Positions 56,924-64,000 of a DNA stretch of 64,000 nucleotides are shown piece after piece. Each line of letters begins with the position of its first letter. The first letter of the stretch is position 1. The notes beneath the pieces were generated by a model. That model searched no databases. It was not told where the DNA came from and saw only the letters and a list, made by a program, of their open reading frames with translations. The stretch lies in assembly GCF_000771405.1 (NCBI RefSeq), contig NZ_JDUI01000008.1, positions 124,001 to 188,000 on the forward strand, in the 5' to 3' direction. This DNA comes from Bifidobacterium pullorum DSM 20433. GTDB taxonomy: Bacteria > Actinomycetota > Actinomycetes > Actinomycetales > Bifidobacteriaceae. The position numbers and the translations under genes are program-made.

Positions 56924-58528
56924 TCAGCGCACCGGGCCGGACGGGGTGGCGCCCACCACCTGGACCAGCGTGCCCTCGGGGCAGTTGTTGTAGATCCACT
57001 GCGCGTCCGCCTCATACATGTTCACGCAGCCGTGCGAACCGTAGTTGGCCGGGTCGCCATGCTCGATGCCGTAATAGTTCCAGTTCGCCGTGTGGAAGCC
57101 CTCGCCGCCGTTGAAGTAGCTGACCCACTTGACGCCCTTGGACAGGTACTTGGAACCGTCCTCGTTCAGGCCGCGCATGTCCTGCACCGAATACTTGAGG
57201 TAGATGGAGAACGTGCCGTTGTCGGTTTCGCCGAATGCGCCGGGCGTACCGGTGCACACGGGGAAGGTGCGCACCACCTGACTGCCGTTGTACACGGTGG
57301 CGGTCTGCGAGCTCTTGTCCACCACGATGCGCATCTCCGCCTTCTTCTGCGTGGTCTTGTGCTCGGTGACGTCGGCCTTGACCGAGATCAGGCCGCCCTC
57401 GCCCTCCTGCAGCGCCTTGATCACGTCGCCGGCGGCGGCGTCGGTGTCCTTGACGCTCACGCCGTACACGCGGGTGAGGATCACGTTGCCGTTGTCGTCG
57501 ACGATATCCTCCTGATCGACCTGCTCCTGGTTGAGCTGGTTCGGCAGCTCGGCGGCCAGATACTCCTTGATGGCCGCCTCGTCGTAGTTCAGGGTGATCG
57601 TGCCCTGTTCCAAGTCGCTGGTCGGCTTGATCCAGGAGGCCACCACATTCACCGGCAGTTCGAAGTTGCGGTCGCGGTCGTTGGTGAGCACGATGCGGTT
57701 GTCCAGCCGCTTGTTGGCTTCAGTGGCGGCCTGGTTGGCGGCGTCCACGCCGACGGGCATCTTCACGTCCTCGTATTCGAGCGTCACCGAGGCGCCATGC
57801 CCCGGCGTGGCGATGGCGTTGTTGACCGCCTGGTTCACCGCCTCGATCTTCGCCGCACGCCCGGTGCGTCCCTCGGACACGGTGAACCGCTGGCTCGCCT
57901 CGTCATAGCCGATCGATGAGGCCACGGCCTTCTGGTCGTCCGCGATGAACCGGTCGGTCAGGAACGTGTTGGCCGTCGACTCATCGTATTCGGCGGTCAG
58001 TCCCATGTCCTTCTTGGAGAACGGATTGATCCTAGCGAAGTCGGCCAGCAGCCCGTCCAGCACGCCGGTCGCGGAGCCGTCGGCCTTGGCCTGCAGCAGG
58101 GAGTCCACCGTGGCGTCCACATCCACGTTCACGCCCAGTTCCTCCAGCGAGGCCTTGACCGGCGCGCCGTCGCCCCCGTCCACGGTCACGGCGGAATCGG
58201 CGACGGCCCGGTTGACGGTGTCGGTCAGCTGGTCGCGGTTCTGCCCGGCCACGCTGACCTGCCCGAACGTCACGCCCGGGGCGGCCTTGTCGGAGTAGTA
58301 CCAGCGCGCGGCGAACAGCCCGGCGGCGGCCAGCACCAGCAGCGCGCCGATCACGCTGAGCGCGATGATCCACGGCAGATTGCGGTTCGGTCCCTTCTCC
58401 TCGTCGGCGGGCAGGATGAACGCGGATTCTCCCCCGTCGATCCCCTCGGGGATGGGGAGCTGCCCCATCACCATGGTCCGCTCGCCGTCACCGGAGATGG
58501 GCGCTTCCAACTGGTACTCGTCAGACAT
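56924..58528 (-). CDS. L,D-transpeptidase with peptidoglycan-binding (VanW-type) repeats
   Basis: Membrane-anchored cell-wall cross-linking enzyme, 534 residues. A cytoplasmic tail of about 50 residues and a transmembrane helix at 51-76 precede two PG-binding-4-like domains (VTFGQVSVAGQNRDQLTDTV starts the first). A C-terminal YkuD domain follows, with His in FHTANWNYYGIEH and the catalytic SHGCVN near 498. ATG at 58528 has AAGGA seven bases upstream; the frame to 58624 overlaps the preceding gene. In actinobacteria such enzymes make 3-3 cross-links insensitive to most penicillins. The long acidic N-terminal tail might be a phosphorylation site, but that is speculation. Confidence 0.93.
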   Translation of the reverse strand: MSDEYQLEAPISGDGERTMVMGQLPIPEGIDGGESAFILPADEEKGPNRNLPWIIALSVIGALLVLAAAGLFAARWYYSDKAAPGVTFGQVSVAGQNRDQLTDTVNRAVADSAVTVDGGDGAPVKASLEELGVNVDVDATVDSLLQAKADGSATGVLDGLLADFARINPFSKKDMGLTAEYDESTANTFLTDRFIADDQKAVASSIGYDEASQRFTVSEGRTGRAAKIEAVNQAVNNAIATPGHGASVTLEYEDVKMPVGVDAANQAATEANKRLDNRIVLTNDRDRNFELPVNVVASWIKPTSDLEQGTITLNYDEAAIKEYLAAELPNQLNQEQVDQEDIVDDNGNVILTRVYGVSVKDTDAAAGDVIKALQEGEGGLISVKADVTEHKTTQKKAEMRIVVDKSSQTATVYNGSQVVRTFPVCTGTPGAFGETDNGTFSIYLKYSVQDMRGLNEDGSKYLSKGVKWVSYFNGGEGFHTANWNYYGIEHGDPANYGSHGCVNMYEADAQWIYNNCPEGTLVQVVGATPSGPVR

Positions 58529-58595
58529 TGCCGTTCCTTGCGAAATCAACTGTTTCCGTCGAACACTATACGCGACCAAACCGACGAGTCCGCCG

Positions 58596-59687
58596 CTACA
58601 GCGAACGCCCGTACCATTCCTCAATCATGTACCGTGCGATGGCGGCGCGGTTCGGCATCGTGATCCGGCCGCGCACCAGCTCGTCGGTCAGCTCGTCGCG
58701 GCTCACCCAACGGGCGTCCACCGTTTCGTCGCCGTCCGTGCGGATGCGTGTATCCAGCGCGTAGGCCTTGAACGCCACCATGAGCGAGGCGGGGAACGGC
58801 CAGGGCTGCGATCCCAGGTAACGCACCTCGCCCAGCGTGATGCCGACCTCCTCCCTGGCTTCGCGCCGGCAGGCGTGCTCCAGGTTCTCGCCGGCCTCCA
58901 CGAACCCCGCGGACACCGAGTACAGCGTCGGATCGTTCCAGGCGCGGTTGTGCTGCAGCAGCAGACGGTCCTGCGCGTCGACGATCGCGGTGATGACGGC
59001 CGGTTCGACGCGGGGGAACAGCAGACGGTTGCCGTCGTCGCGGTTGGTGCAGCGCTGCGCCCAGCCCGCCATGGCCGGTTCCGTGGGCGCCCCGCAGGTC
59101 GGGCAGTGCCGCTGCGTGGCGTGCCAAAGGCCCAGCGATACGGCCGTGACGGCCTGTCCGGCCTCACGCGCCGAGGCGTGGGGGACGAAGCCGCGCAGGT
59201 CGACCCAGTCGAAGCGCTCGACGGTGCGGGCGAACAGCGAGCGCCGGCCCGCGGTGTCGTCGTGCGGCAGGGTGCGTCCGAATGCGTCGTCCGCGCCCGT
59301 GCCGCCCGCATCGGGCACGGGGACGACGTCCTGCACCGGCACGCGGGAGATGTCGACGGCGATGACGTGCGTGCCGCGGTACCCCTCGTAGCCGCCGAGG
59401 AACATGGCGACCGCATCCGGCGAGGCGGCCAGGGCCTGCGCCGCGTACGTTCCGGGCAGGGTGGCGAGGCGCATGGAAGCGGATTCGCGTTCGGTCAGGC
59501 GGCCCTGGCCGCGCGGCACGGCGAGCAGGCCGTTGCGCACCAGGATCACGGTGGTCGTCGGCTCGAGCAGAAGACCGTCGATCAATCCGGGTTCGCCGCG
59601 GCGCTCGGACTGGTAGTCGATGTCGCCCTGGGCCAGCGGCAGGAAGGGCAGCACCTGGGTGAGGGCCAATGGTGAGAATGCGGGCAT
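58596..59687 (-). CDS. nudC: NAD(+) diphosphatase / NAD-decapping hydrolase
   Basis: Nudix enzyme of 363 residues hydrolysing NADH/NAD-capped RNA. The zinc-ribbon pair CPTCGAP with QRCTN lies near 194-215. The Nudix box GFVEAGENLEHACRREAREEVG is near 260. The NudC-specific SQPWPFPASLM directly follows, which is diagnostic. The N-terminal 180 residues are the variable NudC domain. The start ATG at 59687 is one base after the stop of the alpha/beta-hydrolase gene, so the two are co-translated. Confidence 0.94.
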   Translation of the reverse strand: MPAFSPLALTQVLPFLPLAQGDIDYQSERRGEPGLIDGLLLEPTTTVILVRNGLLAVPRGQGRLTERESASMRLATLPGTYAAQALAASPDAVAMFLGGYEGYRGTHVIAVDISRVPVQDVVPVPDAGGTGADDAFGRTLPHDDTAGRRSLFARTVERFDWVDLRGFVPHASAREAGQAVTAVSLGLWHATQRHCPTCGAPTEPAMAGWAQRCTNRDDGNRLLFPRVEPAVITAIVDAQDRLLLQHNRAWNDPTLYSVSAGFVEAGENLEHACRREAREEVGITLGEVRYLGSQPWPFPASLMVAFKAYALDTRIRTDGDETVDARWVSRDELTDELVRGRITMPNRAAIARYMIEEWYGRSL

Positions 59688-59688
59688 C

Positions 59689-60546
59689 TCAGGCCTCCGC
59701 CTGTGCGCGGCGGATCAGGTCGAGCAGGGCCGCGGCCACCTGGTCGGGGTGTTCGTAGGCGCTGAAGTGACCGCAGTCGGGGATGGTGGTGAACGCCGCG
59801 TCGGTGCCGGTCATGGCCTGCGCGATCGGCCCCATGACGGCGGGCGAACTGGATGGATCGTTTTCGCCGCAGATGACGGCGGCGGGCGCGGTGATGAGCG
59901 GCAGTTGGTCGTTCAGGTCGGGGCGGCCGGCGGCCATGCGTTCGCGCCAGGCGACGCCTTCGGGCCGCTGGGCGTGGATCCACGCGGTGAACTGGTCGAT
60001 GAACCGCTGCGATTGCTTGATGGTGGAGTCGCCGGGCTGCGGTTCGGCGAAGTGCATGACGGGGTCCACGGTGTGTTCGGTTTCGCAGATGTCCGCGATG
60101 CGCAGGCGGTTGGCGCGGGATGCGGGCGAATCGGCGTCGGCCTTCGTGTCGCACAGGGCCAGGCCGGCCACCGCCTCGGGGTGCAGGCGCTGGATGTCCA
60201 GCACCAGATAGCCGCCCATCGACAGTCCCACCCAGACGGCCTTGCTGTAGCCGGCGTCGCGGATCAGCCGCACGTAGGCGTCGGCCATGCGGTCGAGGGC
60301 CTGCGTGTACGCGCCGTCCTCGGCCACGGCGCCGGTGTCTTCGGCCGTGGGGATCGGTCCTTCGCCGGCGCCCGGCATGTCCGGGGCCCACAGCGGGAAG
60401 TTCTGGTTCGGCAGTCCGGCGGCGTCCGCGCGGGCGATGAGTTCGGCGGCGCAGTCGTCCCACAGATGATGGTCGATCGGGAAGGCGTGCACGAGCACGA
60501 CCGGCAGGCCTTCGCCCTCACGATAGATGGTGGTGTTCAGTTCCAT
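59689..60546 (-). CDS. Alpha/beta hydrolase
   Basis: 285-residue hydrolase of unknown substrate. The oxyanion segment VVLVHAFPIDHHLWDD, nucleophile elbow GLSMGG (Ser near 107), acid region AVICGENDPSS and the His in IPDCGHFSAYEHP form a complete triad. It resembles 3-oxoadipate enol-lactonase/esterase-like members, but no pathway context supports a specific name. ATG at 60546 (MELNTTIYREG) is chosen; the frame upstream to 60774 overlaps the next gene and looks non-coding. It is followed immediately by nudC. Confidence 0.85.
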   Translation of the reverse strand: MELNTTIYREGEGLPVVLVHAFPIDHHLWDDCAAELIARADAAGLPNQNFPLWAPDMPGAGEGPIPTAEDTGAVAEDGAYTQALDRMADAYVRLIRDAGYSKAVWVGLSMGGYLVLDIQRLHPEAVAGLALCDTKADADSPASRANRLRIADICETEHTVDPVMHFAEPQPGDSTIKQSQRFIDQFTAWIHAQRPEGVAWRERMAAGRPDLNDQLPLITAPAAVICGENDPSSSPAVMGPIAQAMTGTDAAFTTIPDCGHFSAYEHPDQVAAALLDLIRRAQAEA

Positions 60547-60614
60547 TGCGGTTCCTCTCGTATGTATTGGCGTTACGTCCGCGTCCGGCACGGCCGCGGA
60601 GCCGTGGACCGCCC

Positions 60615-61238
60615 CTATTCGGTCCAGGACAGGGCGCGCCGCACGATGCGGCCGTGCCCGCCGGGCATCTGGTCCAGCATGGTGCCGAGCGTCGGGCCGT
60701 TGACGTCCACCCATTCCACGTCCAGCGTCTCGTCCTGCGGCTGGCAGTCGCCGCCGATCGGCACCACATAGCACAGGGCGATCGCATGCTGGCGAGGGTC
60801 GTAGAACTCGCTCAGGCCGGGCGTGGGGAAGAACTCGGCCACCGTGAACGGCTGGAGATTGGACGGCAGCGCCGGCAGGGCCAACGGTCCCAGATCCTTG
60901 GCGATATTGCGGGCGATGGCCTCGCGCAGCGTCTCGTGATACAGCACGCGGCCCGCCACCAGCGTGCGTTCCACCGAACCGTCGTCCGAGACGCGCAGCA
61001 GCGTGCCGACCTGCAGCACACAGCCGAAATCATCGGTGTGCACCGGCACGACCTCCACATAGACCATCGGCACCTGACGGCGGATGTCGTTCACGCGGTC
61101 CGCATCCAGCCAACCTGGCGGATTGCCGCCGGGGGTTCCGCTCACGAAATCCTCGGGCGTGATGTCGTCGAACTCGCCGCGGCGGCGGCCGGCGTCGAAA
61201 TCGCCCTCGTCGGGCACCTCATCGTTCAGCACTGGCAT
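60615..61238 (-). CDS. Nudix-like protein (DUF4916 type) with degenerate Nudix box
   Basis: 207-residue protein resembling Nudix-like DUF4916 proteins. The segment GRVLYHETLREAIARNIAKDLG sits where a Nudix box would be, but it lacks the REUXEE core, so classical pyrophosphohydrolase activity is doubtful. The C-terminal part (HAIALCYVVPIGGDCQPQDE, LDVEWVDVN) retains Nudix-fold character. The ATG at 61238 is preferred because GATAAT ends seven bases before it; an ATG three codons upstream exists. It starts a probable unit with the alpha/beta hydrolase and nudC, separated by 68 bases and 1 base respectively. Confidence 0.78.
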   Translation of the reverse strand: MPVLNDEVPDEGDFDAGRRRGEFDDITPEDFVSGTPGGNPPGWLDADRVNDIRRQVPMVYVEVVPVHTDDFGCVLQVGTLLRVSDDGSVERTLVAGRVLYHETLREAIARNIAKDLGPLALPALPSNLQPFTVAEFFPTPGLSEFYDPRQHAIALCYVVPIGGDCQPQDETLDVEWVDVNGPTLGTMLDQMPGGHGRIVRRALSWTE

Positions 61239-61572
61239 GTTCCCCATTATCCGCCGAACAGATGACCGGCGCATGACCGTTCCGTAACCGTTGCATGAGC
61301 ATTGGCGGGAAATCCGCCGATGAGTCTTCCTCAGCGGACGCGGAATCAGGCGGATCGCAGGCGTCGCCGTCGTCGCCGTTGCCGTGCGTCCGGACGCGAG
61401 TTCCGGGCGACGCGTTCCTCCGTGGGCGCAAGGTGTTGCGCGTTGTTGGGTGCTGCTGGGATGCTGGTAGCACGGCAATCCGGCGAGCCGCATGCGCGGC
61501 GGCCGGAGGGACGATCCCTGACCGTCGGCGGAATGGACGGGTCATGGACAGGCAGACAGGTAAGGAGCGATT
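61239..61572. other. Divergent intergenic region, Nudix-like gene / trxA
   Basis: 334 bases without a credible gene. It contains a GATAAT -10 box at 61251-61246 for the minus-strand gene and AAGGAG before trxA at 61561-61566. A short open frame across the middle is Arg- and Ser-rich and looks like non-coding translation. No repeat was seen. Confidence 0.6.
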
Positions 61573-61935
61573 ATGGCGACCCATGCGGTGAGCTCGGCCG
61601 AATTCGAGCAGGTCATCAACGGCAACGAACTGGTGTTCGTGGATTTCTGGGCCACCTGGTGCGGGCCGTGCCGCGCCTTCGGACCGGTGTTCGAGCAGGC
61701 CAGCGAACAGCATCCGGATGTGTACTTCGCCAAGGTGGACATCGACCAGAACCAGGATCTGGCGGCGGCCGCCGGCGTGCAGGCCGTGCCGACGCTGATG
61801 ATCGCCAAGCAGGGCAGGATCGTGTTCCAGCAGGCGGGCGCGTTGCGCGCCTCCGATCTGGAGGATCTGATCGGCCAGGCCAAGGCGTTGGACCTCGAGG
61901 CCGCGGAGGCCGACGCCGCGGGCGACCAGCAGTGA
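61573..61935 (+). CDS. trxA: Thioredoxin
   Basis: Cytosolic disulfide reductase of 120 residues. The redox-active WCGPC is at residues 29-33, followed by the cis-Pro segment AVPTLMIAKQG. Start ATG at 61573 has AAGGAG about six bases upstream. The C-terminal 15 residues (DLEAAEADAAGDQQ) are acidic and beyond the fold. The gene is monocistronic as judged by the hairpin at 61978-62015. The reductase partner is not in the window. Confidence 0.95.
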   Translation: MATHAVSSAEFEQVINGNELVFVDFWATWCGPCRAFGPVFEQASEQHPDVYFAKVDIDQNQDLAAAAGVQAVPTLMIAKQGRIVFQQAGALRASDLEDLIGQAKALDLEAAEADAAGDQQ

Positions 61936-61977
61936 TCCGGCGGTAGCCCGGCAACGACACGACAACGACGTTCCCCT

Positions 61978-62015
61978 TTCCGGCCATCGGCACCCGTCAG
62001 AGGCGATGGCCGGAA
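61978..62015 (+). terminator. Hairpin after trxA
   Basis: Perfect 12-bp arms ttccggccatcg and cgatggccggaa around a 14-base loop, 43 bases past the trxA stop. No T-run follows, so termination may be incomplete. Confidence 0.5.
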
Positions 62016-62135
62016 CATCCCAACGGTCCGCACAGACCGTGATATACGGGCGTTCCGTCGCCCTTGCGGGCAACGTCACACTCCCGGCGGATATCGGTGC
62101 TTTGTCGTAAACTTGAAGGCAGTGTGAACAGCGGC

Positions 62136-62154
62136 CCGACGCCACAAGCGTCGG
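62136..62154 (+). promoter_or_regulatory. Leader hairpin before the Rpf-like gene
   Basis: CCGACGC-CACAA-GCGTCGG forms a 7-bp stem that ends a few bases before the GAGGAG ribosome-binding site at 62162-62167. It could modulate translation or simply be part of the 5' leader. No known riboswitch was recognised in 61936-62171. Confidence 0.35.
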
Positions 62155-62171
62155 AATGCAAGAGGAGTGCA

Positions 62172-63206
62172 ATGGCCAATCATCGCAGGAAGCGCACGCT
62201 CAGCCTACCTTCGTTAACCAAGCGTCACTGGATTCGTATCGCCGCGGCGGCGGCCGCACTGGCACTGGCGGCGACCGGCGGCATCACGGCCCGTCATTTC
62301 TGGGTTTCCGCGCACGCCGGCGACGAGGCGCAGCAGATCACATCGTTCTCCGCCACCGACCCGCTGGCCGTCTCCCGTGGCAACGAGCGCACCAACGGCG
62401 GCGAGACCTCCTATGTCACCGTCAAACTCGACGGCGAATCGCGCACCGTGCTCGGCACGGACTTCACCACCGTCAAATCCGTGCTGGAGGCCGGCAACAT
62501 CACGCTGGGACCGGACGACACCGTCGACCCGGCGCTCGACACCGAAGTCGACGAATCCACCGTCATCACCATCGAGACCGCCGGATCCGCGCTGGAAACC
62601 TCCGAGGAGCCGATCGCGTTCAGCACGGTCAAGAAGGAGACCTCCGCACTGCCCGAAGGCACCGAGCAGGTGCAGACCGAGGGCGAGGAAGGCGTGATGG
62701 AGACCACGAGCCTGGTCACCCGCGCCGGGGACAAGGTCATCTCCTCCAACGTGTTCGCCTCGTACGTCAAGAAGGAGCCCGTGGACAAGGTGATCCTGGT
62801 GGGCACCGGCGCCACCGCCTCGTCGACGGCCTCCGACTCCTCCAGCTCGAGCGGTTCCGGCAGCTCCTCGTCCGCCGGCGCCTCGATCGGCACCACCGTG
62901 CCGGCCGGCGAGATGCAGCAGTGGGCGCACGACTACCTGCTGGCCAACGGCTACACCGAGGCCGACTTCTCCGCCACCGTGTACATCATCAACCACGAGT
63001 CCGGATGGCGCGTGAACGCCACCAACGCCAGCTCCGGCGCGTACGGCCTGCCGCAGGCGCTGCCCGGCAACAAGATGGCCTCCGCCGGCGCCGACTGGGC
63101 CACCAACTACCAGACGCAGCTCAAATGGTTCTGGAGCTACTGCAACAGCCGCTACGGCTCGGTGCAGGGCGCCTACAACTTCTGGGTCGCCAACCACTGG
63201 TACTGA
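62172..63206 (+). CDS. Rpf-like secreted transglycosylase with G5 domain
   Basis: Secreted or anchored cell-wall hydrolase of 344 residues. An N-terminal helix at about 21-41 acts as signal/anchor. A DUF348-like and G5 region follows (TEQVQTEGEEGVMETTSLVTR, then VFASYVKKEPVDKVILVGT), then a Ser-rich linker near 225-258 (SSSSSGSGSSSSAG) and a C-terminal lytic-transglycosylase-like domain. That domain has the putative catalytic Glu276 in IINHESGWRVNATN and the motif GAYGLPQALPGNKM. ATG at 62172 has GAGGAG five bases upstream. It resembles actinobacterial resuscitation-promoting factors and Bifidobacterium TgaA-type enzymes. It ends in a strong terminator and is monocistronic. Confidence 0.88.
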   Translation: MANHRRKRTLSLPSLTKRHWIRIAAAAAALALAATGGITARHFWVSAHAGDEAQQITSFSATDPLAVSRGNERTNGGETSYVTVKLDGESRTVLGTDFTTVKSVLEAGNITLGPDDTVDPALDTEVDESTVITIETAGSALETSEEPIAFSTVKKETSALPEGTEQVQTEGEEGVMETTSLVTRAGDKVISSNVFASYVKKEPVDKVILVGTGATASSTASDSSSSSGSGSSSSAGASIGTTVPAGEMQQWAHDYLLANGYTEADFSATVYIINHESGWRVNATNASSGAYGLPQALPGNKMASAGADWATNYQTQLKWFWSYCNSRYGSVQGAYNFWVANHWY

Positions 63207-63219
63207 TCGACACGTTACG

Positions 63220-63254
63220 GACGAAGCCCGGGAAATCCCGGGCTTCGTCTTTTT
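63220..63254 (+). terminator. Intrinsic terminator after Rpf-like gene
   Basis: A 13-bp perfect stem (gacgaagcccggg with cccgggcttcgtc), a 4-base loop AAAT and a TTTTT tail. This is the clearest Rho-independent terminator in the window. Confidence 0.92.
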
Positions 63255-63386
63255 ACCTCGATTCCGCCTATCCTCCACGTAGGTTCGGTCACGTTGCCTA
63301 TGCATAGGAGTAGGCTGTTGGGGTCACTTCGGCGGATGGGACCGCCCACCCGCCTCCGTCCGAAGAGCAAGAGAGAAGGGCTCGGC

Positions 63387-64000
63387 ATGACCGCTGCCAC
63401 GAAACGCAATCTGAGCACGCCGCTGACACCTGAGGAGTCGTTCGTCAACGGGCACCTGTCCCATGCGGCCATGGTGTCCATCGCCATCCTGACGTTCATC
63501 ACATTCTGCGGCAACTTCACCCAGCTGCAGCTGAGCGCCGCCCTGCCGACGATCGTCTCCGAATTCGGCATCTCGGTGACCACCGGCCAATGGCTGACCT
63601 CCATCTTCCAGCTGGTCATGGGCGTGATGGTGCCGCTGACCGCCTACCTGACCCGCCGCTTCTCCACCCGCCAGATCGTGATCACGTCGATGGCGGTGTT
63701 CACCGCGGGTTCGCTGATGGCCTGGCTCTCCCCCACGTTCATCCTGGTGCTGATGGGCCGCATGCTGGAGGCGATCGGCACGGGCGTGATGTGGCCGGTG
63801 CTGCAGATCACCGTGTTCTCGATCTATCCGCTCTCCCGCCGAGGCATGGCCATGGGCATGGTGGGCATGGCCATGAGCGTGGCTCCGGCCATCGGTCCGA
63901 CCTTCGGCGGCTGGCAGACCGATGCGAACGGCTGGCGCTCCATCTTCCTGACGCTCACCCTGATCGGCGCGTTCGCGCTGGTGCTCGCCACGTTCTGGCT
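63387..64000 (+). CDS. MFS exporter, DHA2 (EmrB/QacA) type, 5' part
   Basis: Drug:H+ antiporter family membrane protein cut by the right edge; 204 codons are present. Several transmembrane helices are visible (SIAILTFITFCGNFTQLQLS, WLTSIFQLVMGVMVPLTAYL, IVITSMAVFTAGSLMAWLSP). The DHA2-like motif GRMLEAIGTGVMWPVLQ and motif C-like MSVAPAIGPTFGGW support an exporter with 14 helices. ATG at 63387 has AGAAGG about six bases upstream. Substrates are unknown. It starts 133 bases after the terminator of the previous gene, so it has its own promoter. Confidence 0.9.
   Translation, partial: MTAATKRNLSTPLTPEESFVNGHLSHAAMVSIAILTFITFCGNFTQLQLSAALPTIVSEFGISVTTGQWLTSIFQLVMGVMVPLTAYLTRRFSTRQIVITSMAVFTAGSLMAWLSPTFILVLMGRMLEAIGTGVMWPVLQITVFSIYPLSRRGMAMGMVGMAMSVAPAIGPTFGGWQTDANGWRSIFLTLTLIGAFALVLATFW

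Noticed and set aside
61295..61591. 98-codon plus-strand frame before trxA
   Set aside because: Arg/Ser-rich composition, no ribosome-binding site and overlap with the trxA start region; looks non-coding.

Overview
The window looks like chromosomal DNA of a Bifidobacterium. GC is high (about 60-64%). Almost every gene is an actinobacterial core gene, and the order UPF0210 / ACT-domain protein / galK-galT-DeoR regulator is one I recall from Bifidobacterium longum. No rRNA, tRNA, phage, insertion sequence or CRISPR array was recognised. Most genes are on the minus strand; plus-strand genes are trmL, pyrD, trxA, an Rpf-like lytic transglycosylase and an MFS transporter.

Layout. 1-6.5 kb: pepN (cut by the window edge), RNase J, dapA and dapB. 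6.7-14.8 kb: a translationally coupled pair of helicase-nucleases resembling mycobacterial AdnA/AdnB, with a 22-bp perfect palindrome over the presumed promoter. 15-24.7 kb: a tightly packed six-gene cell-envelope operon. It encodes a Ser/Thr kinase without PASTA repeats, a 1169-residue Ig-like membrane protein with an unusual hexapeptide repeat, two bacterial-PH-domain membrane proteins, a zinc-ribbon protein with a degenerate beta-lactamase-fold domain, and a catalytically intact beta-lactamase-fold serine hydrolase. This is the most novel part of the window. 25-32.8 kb: rpoC and rpoB; RpoB carries Asn where E. coli has rifampicin-pocket His526.

33-38.5 kb: a membrane-anchored protein of unknown function, MutY, TrmL, the UPF0210/UPF0237 pair and a potassium channel. 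38.6-39.3 kb: a PIN-toxin/RelB-like-antitoxin pair. 39.7-43 kb: galT-galK behind a DeoR-family regulator that appears to be transcribed leaderless. 43.4-48.3 kb: pyrD, an old-yellow-enzyme oxidoreductase with a lysine-rich tail and a class A penicillin-binding protein. 48.5-56.9 kb: a Crp-family regulator, a domain-permuted lipoate-protein ligase, leuB, an S9 oligopeptidase, an App1-like phosphatase and GcvH, which is the likely lipoylation target. 56.9-64 kb: L,D-transpeptidase, NudC, an alpha/beta hydrolase, a Nudix-like protein, thioredoxin, the Rpf-like protein and the start of a DHA2-type exporter.

Intergenic DNA holds several uncatalogued repeats: a 60-bp perfect palindrome with a diverged second copy 7.6 kb away, 15-bp and 47-bp tandem repeats, an array of GTGGTAC/GTACCAC boxes upstream of the lipoate ligase, and a degenerate family of about 28-bp repeats. 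Several genes lack a Shine-Dalgarno sequence and have a TANNNT-like -10 box 6-7 bases before the start codon, suggesting leaderless mRNAs. Large antisense open frames opposite rpoB, rpoC, RNase J and adnA were judged to be shadows of high-GC codon usage.
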